Shown one piece after another: positions 34,791-43,857 of a stretch of 64,000 bases of DNA. Below the pieces are notes generated by a model. It searched no databases and had not been told where the DNA came from. It saw only the letters and a list, made by a program, of their open reading frames with translations. Each line of letters starts with the position of its first letter. The stretch's first letter is position 1. Where the stretch lies: NCBI GenBank assembly GCA_040394735.1, contig JBEBRR010000005.1, forward strand, positions 1 to 64,000. The letters are read 5' to 3'. This stretch comes from Leadbetterella byssophila_A. Its GTDB lineage: Bacteria; Bacteroidota; Bacteroidia; Cytophagales; Spirosomataceae. Position numbers and translations under genes: made by a program.

Positions 34791-36596
34791 TCAGTTAACA
34801 TAATCTCCCCGTAATTCCCTGAAACGTACCCTGGCCTGAGCGTTAAATATACTTCCGGGAAAATCCGTAAGAATCTTCCGGTAAAGCTCCATGGCTTTGG
34901 TTTTGTCTTTCAGATTCTCTTCTGTTACCCGCGCCAGAAGAAACAGCGCATCATCAGCCAGTATATCCCCGTGATATTTTTCCACAATATTGTTCAGATC
35001 TGCCACAGCATCGTCTATCCGGTTCACTTTGAGCAGGGTATTTGCCCTCAGCCAGAGAATTTCATCGGCCAGGGAATGTGCGCTGTAATTTTTATACAGG
35101 GTATCCAGCAAGAGAATGCTTTCCTCGTATTTATTCTGAAAGATCAGCAGATCTACCTTTGAAAAATGGGCAAGCGCCGTTTCAGAAGTATCCAGTCCGG
35201 TATTGTCCTCAATCAGCAGACTGAGCTGCATGGCATCGTTGGATATCTCCTTGGAAGTAGCTTTTTTCAGGATATCCAGGATGTCTTTGGAAAGCGCAAA
35301 CTGACCGGTATAGTATTGAAGCCTCGCATTTTTTAGGCGAGCGATCTCTCCCAGGTTATCCTCCTTCTGCGATTTCTCCACCTGCATATACAGGAGTGTG
35401 GATTCCCACGGTTCATCTCTGAGAATATAAATATCTCCCATATCCAGCTTACACTGATCCCTGAACCGGGGATTATTATTTACTGACCGGATAGCAGTTT
35501 CCAGGGTAGTGATGGCCGCGCTGTAATCATGGAGATAAAAAGCCTGTAACAAGGCCATATTCCGCATGGCGTCTGCAGTTTTGATATTGTTCCCCAAGTC
35601 AGATATCAGGCGCTCATACTGGCCTATAAGATCTATGATAGACTCATTTTCAATAGGGTAGGTATTTTTCACCATCTCCTCTTTACTCTTGATCATCCAG
35701 GTACGGGCATAGGGATACAGATCACTGTCCGGATATTCATCCATAATGTACTGGTACATCCTAGATGAGTTTTTATAGTCTTTGGACATGTAGCTCTGGT
35801 AAGCCAGCTCAAACACCTTATTCCCGTTCTGGTTCAGTCTTTTGTCCAGTGAGCGTGCCTGAATAAAAGCCCTTGAGAAGTCGCCTTTCTGAGCAAACCA
35901 CCAGATCAGTATTTCAGAATAAAAGGTTTCGTTAGGCTCATTCTGTATTTTCGAAAAGAGCAGAGACTCAATGAATTTTATCTCTTCTTCGGTTACAAAG
36001 GCATCCTGTATGGTAGACTTCACATAATCCGGATTTCCGTTTCTCCGGCCGTATCCCAGCACCTCTTCAATCATTTTATCCTTCATATTCAGAAGGTTAT
36101 AAGTTCTTGCCAGCCAGGTATCCAACTTATACGGATTTTTGGTCACTTCCCGGTCTTTAAGGATCAGCTTTACCAGATGTTCCAGCTTCTGGTTCCGGTA
36201 AAAGAAATTCATCAGTTCCAGCACCTTCATTTCTGATCCTGCCACCTCATCGATAAGCTTATCAAATTCACGTGAAGCCATCTCTTTTCGCCCGCTGTTC
36301 TCATATACTTCAGCCAGGTCTGCACGATAGGAAACCGTATTTCCGTATCGGGTGATCTGTGATTTGATAAACTTTTCTGCCGTACTATAATCTCTCAGCT
36401 TAAAGAGTACCATTACGTATTCATTATGAATAAGCGCTGCGCTCTTTTTATCTTCACTGAGCTTCTTATATATTTCAGCTGCCTTATCATACTCTCCCTG
36501 CCGGTAATAGGTATAAGCCAGTTCCAGTTCCTGACCATCGCAGAAATGGAAACCCAGCAGTAGAATAAAGATCAGTTTTTTGATATGCCCGGGCAT
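34791..36596 (-). CDS. Secreted tetratricopeptide-repeat protein
   Basis: This 601-aa protein has a signal peptide (HIKKLIFILLLGFHFCDG) and then TPR helices from the start (LAYTYYRQGEYDKAAEIYKKL) to the end (KAMELYRKILTDFPGSIFNAQARVRFREL). At least eight helix pairs are visible. Such proteins in this phylum are periplasmic scaffolds, often for envelope assembly. The codons are more AT-rich than in genes at either end of the window. It begins at the edge of the AT-rich candidate origin and is transcribed away from it. Its 5' part contains a degenerate parS-like palindrome at 36264-36279. Confidence 0.88.
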   Translation of the reverse strand: MPGHIKKLIFILLLGFHFCDGQELELAYTYYRQGEYDKAAEIYKKLSEDKKSAALIHNEYVMVLFKLRDYSTAEKFIKSQITRYGNTVSYRADLAEVYENSGRKEMASREFDKLIDEVAGSEMKVLELMNFFYRNQKLEHLVKLILKDREVTKNPYKLDTWLARTYNLLNMKDKMIEEVLGYGRRNGNPDYVKSTIQDAFVTEEEIKFIESLLFSKIQNEPNETFYSEILIWWFAQKGDFSRAFIQARSLDKRLNQNGNKVFELAYQSYMSKDYKNSSRMYQYIMDEYPDSDLYPYARTWMIKSKEEMVKNTYPIENESIIDLIGQYERLISDLGNNIKTADAMRNMALLQAFYLHDYSAAITTLETAIRSVNNNPRFRDQCKLDMGDIYILRDEPWESTLLYMQVEKSQKEDNLGEIARLKNARLQYYTGQFALSKDILDILKKATSKEISNDAMQLSLLIEDNTGLDTSETALAHFSKVDLLIFQNKYEESILLLDTLYKNYSAHSLADEILWLRANTLLKVNRIDDAVADLNNIVEKYHGDILADDALFLLARVTEENLKDKTKAMELYRKILTDFPGSIFNAQARVRFRELRGDYVN

Positions 36597-36946
36597 AACT
36601 AATATAAATAATTTAATCTTTAATTTTTAATCTATTGTTTTATATTATCTGTGTTGATTTGTGGAAAGTTTCATACCATGTTATTAAAGTTATTCTCTTG
36701 TGTATAAGTTTTAACGATATTAACATTTAATTGTTTGAAATTCAATCTTTGCTTCCTTTTTGTGGATTAATTTTATTCGTGTTTTAACAGAAGTTTGGGT
36801 TATGAATAATTCACGGACTTATTGTTCATTTTACCCGATTTATCAGGCGGGGTGCTGCTTCAGGTCTTGGATTCCTGTAACAGTTGTGGATTTATACCCT
36901 GTATTCTCCTGCTTTTACACACAGAGGCCACAGGTTTGTCCACACT
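36597..36946. other. Candidate chromosomal replication origin (oriC): AT-rich 13-mers plus DnaA-box cluster
   Basis: This is a 350-bp gap between two minus-strand genes. It opens with an AT tract of about 60 bp holding two 13-mers, AATCTTTAATTTT (36615-36627) and AATCTATTGTTTT (36629-36641). They match the E. coli unwinding consensus GATCTnTTnTTTT with two and one mismatches and repeat at a 14-bp period. DnaA-box-like nonamers then follow: 36699-36707 TGTGTATAA (exact, minus orientation of TTATnCACA), 36761-36769 TGTGGATTA, 36913-36921 TTTTACACA and 36936-36944 TTGTCCACA (one mismatch each), plus weaker ones at 36660-36668 and 36885-36893. mnmG and two parS-like sites lie within 4 kb. No protein-like frame is present. 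Confidence 0.55.
36699..36707 (-). promoter_or_regulatory. DnaA box, exact match to TTATnCACA
   Basis: TGTGTATAA on the plus strand, that is TTATACACA on the minus strand. It is the best box in the candidate origin. Confidence 0.55.
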
Positions 36947-38539
36947 TCATTCTAACCTGAGGGTGCGAAACTCGTAATTTGCCCTCACCCGGAGTGCTTC
37001 ACGGGTAGTGACTATCTTTTCCGGTGGGGTAAGCTTTTCCAGGTCGCCCGGGTCCCATATTCCGTTATTATTGGTATCATATATTACCGTAATATGATAG
37101 GTACCGGGTATAATATGCTCAAACAGAAATTTGCGCGTGAAGCGTTGTCTTGCAAACTCTTTATTACGCTGTTCATTTTGCAGGATAGCAATCTTTGGAG
37201 TTTCTGAATCCGGGGTATCCCCTTCCAGCAAACCGGTCTGATCGTGCTGTAATATGGGGTTCCTGAGTATAAATACAGCGTTCGTGTCTCCGAGGTAACT
37301 TTCGAAAACAGAAGAAGGAATGGTAAGCGAGGTTTCACGCTCGGCATTTGTTTTAATTTTTAAATTAATATGTTGATTATCAATTATTTGTATATCTACT
37401 TTTTCCTTTTCCAAAGTGTCAGTAAGGAAGCGAATCTTATCGGTATCCATGCGTACAAGCGGCTTGTCAAAAGAAAGCTCATAAGTGATGTCAGAAGTAA
37501 GTTCCTGCCCGTTTCTGACATTGGAATTAATGGTCAGAGTTTCTGTTTTTCGTTTCCTGCTTCTGTCTTCCTTAAAATATATTTTTTGTTTCAGGGTGTC
37601 TGTCACAAGGAGAGAATCCCGCAAAAGAATAACGGTATGTACGGTATCGCTTATGCTTTCCTTAAGCTTATAAAAGTTAAGATGGGCACCTGCCAGCTGA
37701 TAAGACAGGACGGTAGTATCATTCAGGTTTTCATAACTGACTTCAGCTGATAATGCACTTTTATCGAGCTGGATGGTAAATTCATTTTCGCGTGAGATAG
37801 CTCTTTTGATCTTATTGCGGCTGTGATCAGAGCGGTAGACTTCCATACCGGGCAGATCAATATTTGATTGAAGGTCAAGGCTGTCGGGAAGAAAGCCCAG
37901 GTATTCTTCCTTCTGATCAAATCGAAGGTTGTTATTTTTATCGGTAAATGCTAAAAGAAAATATTTATCGTTTTTCAGATTTTCCAGGAGGTATTTTCCG
38001 GAGGAATCGGTCTTCACGAAGTAGAGAGGTTTCTTTTTTGAAAAGGCCAGGGTATCTGCAGGGTACAAGCCTACGGTGACGTCCATTTTGGGTTCTTTGG
38101 TGAAGAGGTCGGTAATGGTACCGCTTAGCTGTAGTGAATCGAGCTCATTTCCTGTACTGATGACCAGTTTCAGATTCCTCGCCGGGTTTCTTTCCGTAAG
38201 ATCTTTTATTCCGTTTCTGAAGTTCAGGGTATAGGTAGTGTTCTCAGCCAAGGGTTTGTCAAACTTTAATGTTACTACATTATTCTTTACTTTTGTTTCG
38301 TAGGGACTACCGGGATCAGGAACGATAAACAGCTCATTATGAATGGCAGAGGCGTCTACCAGCTCATTGAAAGTAAGCTTGAATTCCTGACTTTTAAAAT
38401 TTCTGGTTTTATTTTCGGGAAAAGAAGAAACTAACTCCGGTGGATCTTTATCGTTTTGCCCGCCGGTGGGTTGTACTATCTGTGCACAGGATAAAGCAAT
38501 ACAGCTAAGGAGCAGGAAGTATATTAATTTCATATTCAT
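36947..38539 (-). CDS. Ig-like (SbsA/Big_5-type) domain lipoprotein
   Basis: The ATG at 38539 gives a lipoprotein signal with Cys18 (FLLLSCIALSC), 530 residues in all. Immediately after the Cys comes the conserved QPTGGQNDKDPPELVSSFPE, which begins the bacterial Ig-like domain (about 35-135). A carboxypeptidase-regulatory-like region follows (SGTITDLFTKEPKMDVTVGLYP). The C-terminus repeats the 'growth by small numbers' motif YDTNNNGIWDPGD. This architecture is widespread in Bacteroidota and its role is unknown, probably in the outer envelope. It lies 142 bp downstream of mnmG on the same strand. Confidence 0.88.
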   Translation of the reverse strand: MNMKLIYFLLLSCIALSCAQIVQPTGGQNDKDPPELVSSFPENKTRNFKSQEFKLTFNELVDASAIHNELFIVPDPGSPYETKVKNNVVTLKFDKPLAENTTYTLNFRNGIKDLTERNPARNLKLVISTGNELDSLQLSGTITDLFTKEPKMDVTVGLYPADTLAFSKKKPLYFVKTDSSGKYLLENLKNDKYFLLAFTDKNNNLRFDQKEEYLGFLPDSLDLQSNIDLPGMEVYRSDHSRNKIKRAISRENEFTIQLDKSALSAEVSYENLNDTTVLSYQLAGAHLNFYKLKESISDTVHTVILLRDSLLVTDTLKQKIYFKEDRSRKRKTETLTINSNVRNGQELTSDITYELSFDKPLVRMDTDKIRFLTDTLEKEKVDIQIIDNQHINLKIKTNAERETSLTIPSSVFESYLGDTNAVFILRNPILQHDQTGLLEGDTPDSETPKIAILQNEQRNKEFARQRFTRKFLFEHIIPGTYHITVIYDTNNNGIWDPGDLEKLTPPEKIVTTREALRVRANYEFRTLRLE

Positions 38540-38681
38540 TTTTAAGTCGTTTGAAAACACCTTTGATTTTTTTTGGATTATGATTTCTTTCAACATGCTC
38601 AGAGTGAGAAGAGCAGGTCATATTACATGTTCATAAGCCGCCGTAAGTTTGGAGGGCAGGGAGAAAAAACTCTTTAACATT

Positions 38682-40544
38682 TCACCTGCCCAGATATAAC
38701 ATTAACACGGATATGTCTGCCGGGGAAACCCCGCTGATGCGGGAAGCCTGCCCCAGGTTCATAGGCCTGGCCGATGTAAGCTTCTGCCTGGCTTCAATGG
38801 AGAGTGATTTCAGTGAGGCATAGTCAAAATCAGGGTTTAATTTTATTTCATCCAGTCGTGACATTTTCTCTGCCAGTAATAGTTCTTTTTCGATATACTT
38901 TTCATATTTAATTTTTATTTCTGCCTGCTCTTTTTGCTCTTTAGTATAGCCTGAGGTGATAGAATCCAGGGTTTCATTATTAGCAGATATATCATTAATA
39001 TTTAACTCCGGCCGTTTCAATAAGTTATAAAAGCTGCTTTTTTCTTTTATCGGAGCTGACGCTATTGCTGTGAGATAAGGATTTATTTCTTCCGGGGTAA
39101 CTTTCGTTTGTTCTATTTGCCTGATGAGCTGCTCTGATTTTTGGACTTTCTCCTCTACCCTTTTCCTTCTTTCTTCAGATGCCAGACCTATTTCAAATCC
39201 CTTGGGTGTAAGCCGTATATCAGCGTTATCCTGGCGCAAAATGGTTCTGAATTCAGCCCTTGAAGTAAACATTCTGTAGGGTTCGTCTGTGCCTTTATTA
39301 ACCAGGTCGTCAATCAATACACCAATATAGGCCTCATCTCTTTTGAGATAAAACTCACTTAGCTGATTTGCTTTGCGGTGAGCATTTATACCTGCAATAA
39401 GACCCTGTGCAGCTGCCTCCTCATAGCCGGTGGTACCATTGATCTGTCCGGCAAAGAACAGATTTTCAACCAGCCGGGTCTCGAGGGTGAGTTTTAACTG
39501 GGTGGGCGGAAAATAATCATATTCTATGGCATAGCCGGGCCTCAGCATTTTAACGTTTTCAAAACCGGGTATTTTAGTAATGGCTGAATATTGAATATCT
39601 TCCGGTAAGGAGGTAGAGAAGCCGTTTACATACATTTCAATGGTGTTTCTACCTTCCGGTTCGAGGAAAATCTGATGGCTGTCTTTCTCGGCAAACCGGT
39701 TAATTTTGTCTTCTACAGAAGGACAATACCGTGGTCCTAATCCCATAATCCTGCCGTTAAACATAGGTGATTTATCGAATCCTTTTCGCAATTCTTCATG
39801 AACTGCAATGTTGGTATAACTGATCCAACAAGAGTTTTGCCGTGTTAAATGAGGAGTATCTGTGTAAGAAAACTTCTCCGGATTTTCATCTCCAAGTTGC
39901 TCCTGCATCGCTTCATAATTGATGCTTCTCCCATCTACGCGGGGCGGGGTTCCGGTTTTCATTCTTCCTGATTCGAAACCCAAAGATACCAGTTTTTCGG
40001 TAATTCCGAAGGCTGCTGATTCGCCTGTTCTGCCTCCGCCAAAGTTCTTCTCGCCTATGTGTATTTTGCCATTCAGGAAAGTGCCATTGGTCAAAACCAC
40101 TGTTTTTGCTTTTATTTCGAGTCCTAATGAGGTTTTAATACCGTTTACCCGGTTATTTTCTACCAGCAGATCAGTAACCATTTCCTGCCAGAAAGAAACG
40201 TTTTTGTTTTTTTCGAGCTTATCTCTCCAATTAAGAGCGAACTCCATTCTATCTGACTGGCACCTTGGCGACCACATGGCGGGTCCTTTTGACCGGTTTA
40301 GCATGCGAAACTGGATCATGGTTTCGTCAGAAACAATTCCTGACATCCCTCCGAGGGCATCTATTTCCCTTACAATTTGTCCTTTGGCTACCCCACCCAT
40401 TGCCGGGTTGCATGACATTTGGGCTATGGTTTGAAGGTTCATGGTTACCAGAAGTACCTGAGAACCCATAGTAGCAGCGGCATGTGCTGCTTCACATCCG
40501 GCGTGACCGGCCCCTACTACAATTACATCGTATTCACTAAACAT
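38682..40544 (-). CDS. mnmG: tRNA uridine-5-carboxymethylaminomethyl(34) synthesis enzyme MnmG (GidA)
   Basis: This FAD enzyme works with the GTPase MnmE to modify the wobble uridine of several tRNAs. The 620-aa protein is full length. It starts with the FAD loop VVGAGHAGCEAA and contains SCNPAMGGVAKGQIVREIDALGG, the conserved loops MKTGTPPRVDG and GPRYCPSVEDK, and the C-terminal ASRISGVSPADISVLMLYL. mnmG is next to oriC in many bacteria. Here two parS palindromes lie 10 bp upstream of its start and a DnaA-box cluster lies about 1.7 kb downstream of its stop. Confidence 0.98.
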   Translation of the reverse strand: MFSEYDVIVVGAGHAGCEAAHAAATMGSQVLLVTMNLQTIAQMSCNPAMGGVAKGQIVREIDALGGMSGIVSDETMIQFRMLNRSKGPAMWSPRCQSDRMEFALNWRDKLEKNKNVSFWQEMVTDLLVENNRVNGIKTSLGLEIKAKTVVLTNGTFLNGKIHIGEKNFGGGRTGESAAFGITEKLVSLGFESGRMKTGTPPRVDGRSINYEAMQEQLGDENPEKFSYTDTPHLTRQNSCWISYTNIAVHEELRKGFDKSPMFNGRIMGLGPRYCPSVEDKINRFAEKDSHQIFLEPEGRNTIEMYVNGFSTSLPEDIQYSAITKIPGFENVKMLRPGYAIEYDYFPPTQLKLTLETRLVENLFFAGQINGTTGYEEAAAQGLIAGINAHRKANQLSEFYLKRDEAYIGVLIDDLVNKGTDEPYRMFTSRAEFRTILRQDNADIRLTPKGFEIGLASEERRKRVEEKVQKSEQLIRQIEQTKVTPEEINPYLTAIASAPIKEKSSFYNLLKRPELNINDISANNETLDSITSGYTKEQKEQAEIKIKYEKYIEKELLLAEKMSRLDEIKLNPDFDYASLKSLSIEARQKLTSARPMNLGQASRISGVSPADISVLMLYLGR

Positions 40545-40553
40545 ACATTTTGA

Positions 40554-40569
40554 TGTTTCACGTGAAACA
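40554..40569. promoter_or_regulatory. parS: parS site 1 (TGTTTCACGTGAAACA)
   Basis: A perfect 16-bp palindrome identical to the parS consensus bound by ParB (Spo0J). It lies 10 bp upstream of the mnmG start, between mnmG and the DUF4175 gene. Confidence 0.85.
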
Positions 40570-40579
40570 TAATATCACA

Positions 40580-40595
40580 TGTTTCACGTGAAACT
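40580..40595. promoter_or_regulatory. parS: parS site 2 (TGTTTCACGTGAAACT)
   Basis: Differs from the consensus only in the last base. It starts 10 bp after site 1, so the two centres are 26 bp apart. It ends 1 bp before the DUF4175 stop codon. Confidence 0.8.
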
Positions 40596-40596
40596 T

Positions 40597-43500
40597 TTAA
40601 TTTATCCTTTTGAAATAATTATCCGTTTGATTTTTATAGAAAGGTGTAAAATTTGGAGGGGTAGTTCTCAGTAACTCTACCTGCTTCTCCTTTTCCTTTT
40701 TAAATTTTTCAAGATCCGGCGGACTCGGCTTATTGATTTTAGTGGCTGTTCTCCCCTTTCTTGTGGGATCCATCTCTTGCTCTTTTATCGCTTTGTCTGC
40801 TTCAAGTAAACGTGTTTCAATATCTTTTTGTCGACGCTTTAATTCAGGAGTCACTCTTTTATTGACGAGGTCTTCTTCGGATTTTTCCATTTCTTTTTCA
40901 AGATTTTCTAGTTCATTGCCTAGTTTTTTACCGGCCTCTGTTCCGTTTAACTGATCTTGCATTTCCTGTAGCTGCTTCCGGAGCTTTGCCTGCTCATTCA
41001 CTATCTTGGCAATTTCTTCTGATATCTGCCTTTGTGTTTTTCCTTCAGCACCTATGCCCTGAATCCGCTCATTGATCAGCTTTTGTTTCTGACCGAATTC
41101 TCCTGACTGATCTCCGGGTTTACCGTCTTTTCCTGATCCTGATGAGGACATCTGTTGTTGCATCTGTTTAAACACATCACTTAACATCAGGGCCAGATTA
41201 TTCATAGAGGTCATGGTAGATTGTTGTTTGGAAGCTGCATTGGGAAGTTTACGTTCACGAATCAGCTTTACTGATTCATCAATATTATTTTTCATAGATG
41301 TAACTTCTTTTGTTACCATTGCTTCTAACTGCATCACCCGCCCGGCCAGGGCAAAAAGAGAATCTTCAATAATTTTGGCATCATTTGAAATATTTAGCTG
41401 CTCCTGAGAGAGTGGAACAAAGCGGGGATCTGATACAGCAATATTCCGGAAATTTTTCATGATGCGTTCCTGGTCATGTGATATTTTAATCAGGTTTTCC
41501 AGTATTTCCCGCAATGAATTCATGTCCATTTGAGTCTGCTGCATTTCGGCCGATTGCATTTGCTGCTCTAAAGCATCTGCCATATCTTTCATTTTCCTGG
41601 CAGCATTTTTTTGGGCTTTAGAAGCTGAATCATTTTTCTTTTGCTGAAGATTGGATTTGGCATTTTTTTGTTCCTGGTTGATGTCTTTCTGTTCCTGCTC
41701 ACGGGGGTCAAAAGATTTATTCAATTCATCGCTTTGCTTTTCAATGTCTTCCAGCTTTTTGGAAAGGTCTTCAAATTCTTTGTTTAACTGCTCCTGTTCT
41801 TTTTCCAGATTTTCCTCCTGGCCTGCTCTCTCAGAAAGTTCTTCCTGCTTTTCACTTAATTCGCGCAGATCTTTTACTGTTTCTTCTATTTTTTGCTTAC
41901 GCTGAAGATCTTTAAATAGATTCAGGGTTCTGTCCAGTTCTTTATCAAGGTTTCTTTGCTGACGGTTAAACTTTTCCAGCTGATCAAGCGATTTTTCGTC
42001 CAAACTCTTTTCCAGTAGCTTTTTTAATTCTTCGAGAACCTTTGAGTCTTCATTTTTCATTAAATCATTCAGCATCTTCTGAAGCATCTCCATTTTTTCA
42101 ATCAGTTTAGGATCCTGCTGATCAAAACGATTTTGTTTTTCCAGTAATTCCTGTAGCTGATCTTTTAAAGCCTTCAACTCCTTGTTGAGTTCTTCCTTTT
42201 TATTTAACAGGCCTTCCAGGTCTTTTTTGTCCTGAAAGTCAGTTTCTTTTTTCTTCTTTAAATCATTTTCAAGTGCATTCAGGTCTTTTTTGAAGTCTTT
42301 TGATTTTTTTACCAGTTCCTCAAACTTGTCCTGGGTTTTATTCACCTCTTTTTCCACATCCTGTGAATATTCTTCAGAGGTTGGCATATTAAAGGTTAAA
42401 AGGGAAGATTTGGTAGATTTTTTTCCGTTAACCCCATCATTATCGGTTACTATGAGGTAATACTCCAGCTGATCATTCTTTTCCAGTCCCAGCGTATTCA
42501 GATCTACCTGGTAAAAGAAGGTTTGAGATAAAGAGGTTTTATTAAAGGGAATACGGATAAGCTTAAAGCTTTTTTCATTGGTTTTCCGATAGGCAAACTG
42601 AAAATCAGAAATACCATAATCGTCTGATAGGGTTCCTCCTATCCCTATATAATTGTAGAGAGAAGAATCAGAGATTTGTTCGAAGTTAATTTGTGGATAT
42701 CTGTCGGGGATAACGTTAATAAAGTAGTTGATAGGATCAGCATTATGAGAATTGAGGTTTTTAAGAACAATCTCATATGCCGTGGTTCGGGATATTTTTT
42801 TCTGATAATTGTAATCAGAGAACAAACCTTTTTCCACATTCACTTTTTCAGTACTATCAAAGATCATTTCAAAATTATCGGTCTCATCGGTCTTGAAAAC
42901 CCAGCGGATAACCGTACCTTCAGGGACCACAAGATTACCCACATTGTCAAACTCTTCTGAAGGTTTGCCGAGGTAAGATGGATATTTCAGGGCCACATTA
43001 AACGACAGGAGATTGGGACGTGAAACCAGGCTGATCCGGAAAGAATTGGAAGTGTATCCTCCTGCCAGAAAATGAAAATCCGTATTTTCCTGGATATGAG
43101 TGAATGTATAATCAAAAGTACGTTCATCTGAAATATTCATTTTATATTTTCTTCCGTTAGATACCAGAAAAACTTCTTCAGGAAGAGAATTGCCCAGCAG
43201 GCGGAGGTTCAAAGTAAAATCTTCATGCTTTATAGCATCCAGCTTTTTGTTCAGAATTTCAAACTGGAACGGAGCCGGTTCAGCAAAAGTTTTACTGAAT
43301 TTTACAATACGCTCTGTACTGTTGAAAAATGCAGGCGCAATTGCCGAAATTAACAGGACCAGCAGAATGGGGGGAACAGCATACTTCAGGTATTTTCTGT
43401 TCTCTTTTAAGTTAATAGCATCAGCAAAGCGAACCAGTCTCAACTCTTCTGTTTTTTGGGCAATGCCGGCTTCCAGCAGCGCGTTTTGCTCAGAAGAGAG

Positions 43501-43851
43501 GCCCGCCAGCTGCAGCGTATTAAGCAACTTATCTTTCACATGTGGAAAAAACTGACCGATCTGAACCGCAGCTTCTTCATCAGTGAGCGGCTTATTAATA
43601 TTCAGCAGGTAAAAGGCCGGTTTCAGGATAAATTGTGTAAGAGTATAGGCAGAGACTGCTATAAAGCAGAGTAAAAGGACCATACGGAATGGTGTACCAA
43701 AACGGCCGATATATTCCAGGAAATTTACTGTCAGGAACACACCGGCTATAAGGGCGATACTGATAAGTGCACCTTTAATAAGCTGATTTTTGTAAAATTT
43801 TTTCTTGTAATCGGCTATTTTATCAAGTGTCGATCTTATGGCACTGTTCAT
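40597..43851 (-). CDS. DUF4175 family membrane protein with very long coiled coil
   Basis: This 1084-aa protein has three hydrophobic helices near the N-terminus (about 25-48, 55-75 and 155-172) and a beta-rich periplasmic part (about 180-500). A coiled coil of more than 350 residues, rich in Glu, Lys, Gln and Leu, follows (about 500-860), with further helices to residue 1050. DUF4175 proteins are common in Bacteroidota and have no defined function; the build suggests an envelope-spanning tether. The gene starts 6 bp after xth and ends next to the parS pair. Codon use is AT-rich, partly from the Lys/Glu content. Confidence 0.88.
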   Translation of the reverse strand: MNSAIRSTLDKIADYKKKFYKNQLIKGALISIALIAGVFLTVNFLEYIGRFGTPFRMVLLLCFIAVSAYTLTQFILKPAFYLLNINKPLTDEEAAVQIGQFFPHVKDKLLNTLQLAGLSSEQNALLEAGIAQKTEELRLVRFADAINLKENRKYLKYAVPPILLVLLISAIAPAFFNSTERIVKFSKTFAEPAPFQFEILNKKLDAIKHEDFTLNLRLLGNSLPEEVFLVSNGRKYKMNISDERTFDYTFTHIQENTDFHFLAGGYTSNSFRISLVSRPNLLSFNVALKYPSYLGKPSEEFDNVGNLVVPEGTVIRWVFKTDETDNFEMIFDSTEKVNVEKGLFSDYNYQKKISRTTAYEIVLKNLNSHNADPINYFINVIPDRYPQINFEQISDSSLYNYIGIGGTLSDDYGISDFQFAYRKTNEKSFKLIRIPFNKTSLSQTFFYQVDLNTLGLEKNDQLEYYLIVTDNDGVNGKKSTKSSLLTFNMPTSEEYSQDVEKEVNKTQDKFEELVKKSKDFKKDLNALENDLKKKKETDFQDKKDLEGLLNKKEELNKELKALKDQLQELLEKQNRFDQQDPKLIEKMEMLQKMLNDLMKNEDSKVLEELKKLLEKSLDEKSLDQLEKFNRQQRNLDKELDRTLNLFKDLQRKQKIEETVKDLRELSEKQEELSERAGQEENLEKEQEQLNKEFEDLSKKLEDIEKQSDELNKSFDPREQEQKDINQEQKNAKSNLQQKKNDSASKAQKNAARKMKDMADALEQQMQSAEMQQTQMDMNSLREILENLIKISHDQERIMKNFRNIAVSDPRFVPLSQEQLNISNDAKIIEDSLFALAGRVMQLEAMVTKEVTSMKNNIDESVKLIRERKLPNAASKQQSTMTSMNNLALMLSDVFKQMQQQMSSSGSGKDGKPGDQSGEFGQKQKLINERIQGIGAEGKTQRQISEEIAKIVNEQAKLRKQLQEMQDQLNGTEAGKKLGNELENLEKEMEKSEEDLVNKRVTPELKRRQKDIETRLLEADKAIKEQEMDPTRKGRTATKINKPSPPDLEKFKKEKEKQVELLRTTPPNFTPFYKNQTDNYFKRIN

Positions 43852-43857
43852 AATATT

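Noticed and set aside
36760..36960. A 66-codon open frame on the plus strand in the AT-rich gap.
   Set aside because: It starts with TTG inside a DnaA-box-like site, has no family-like features and lies in the candidate origin, so non-coding structure explains it better.
43016..43031. ACGTGAAAC, a parS half-site, in the DUF4175 gene.
   Set aside because: Only one half matches; the other half has about five mismatches, so it is likely coincidental.
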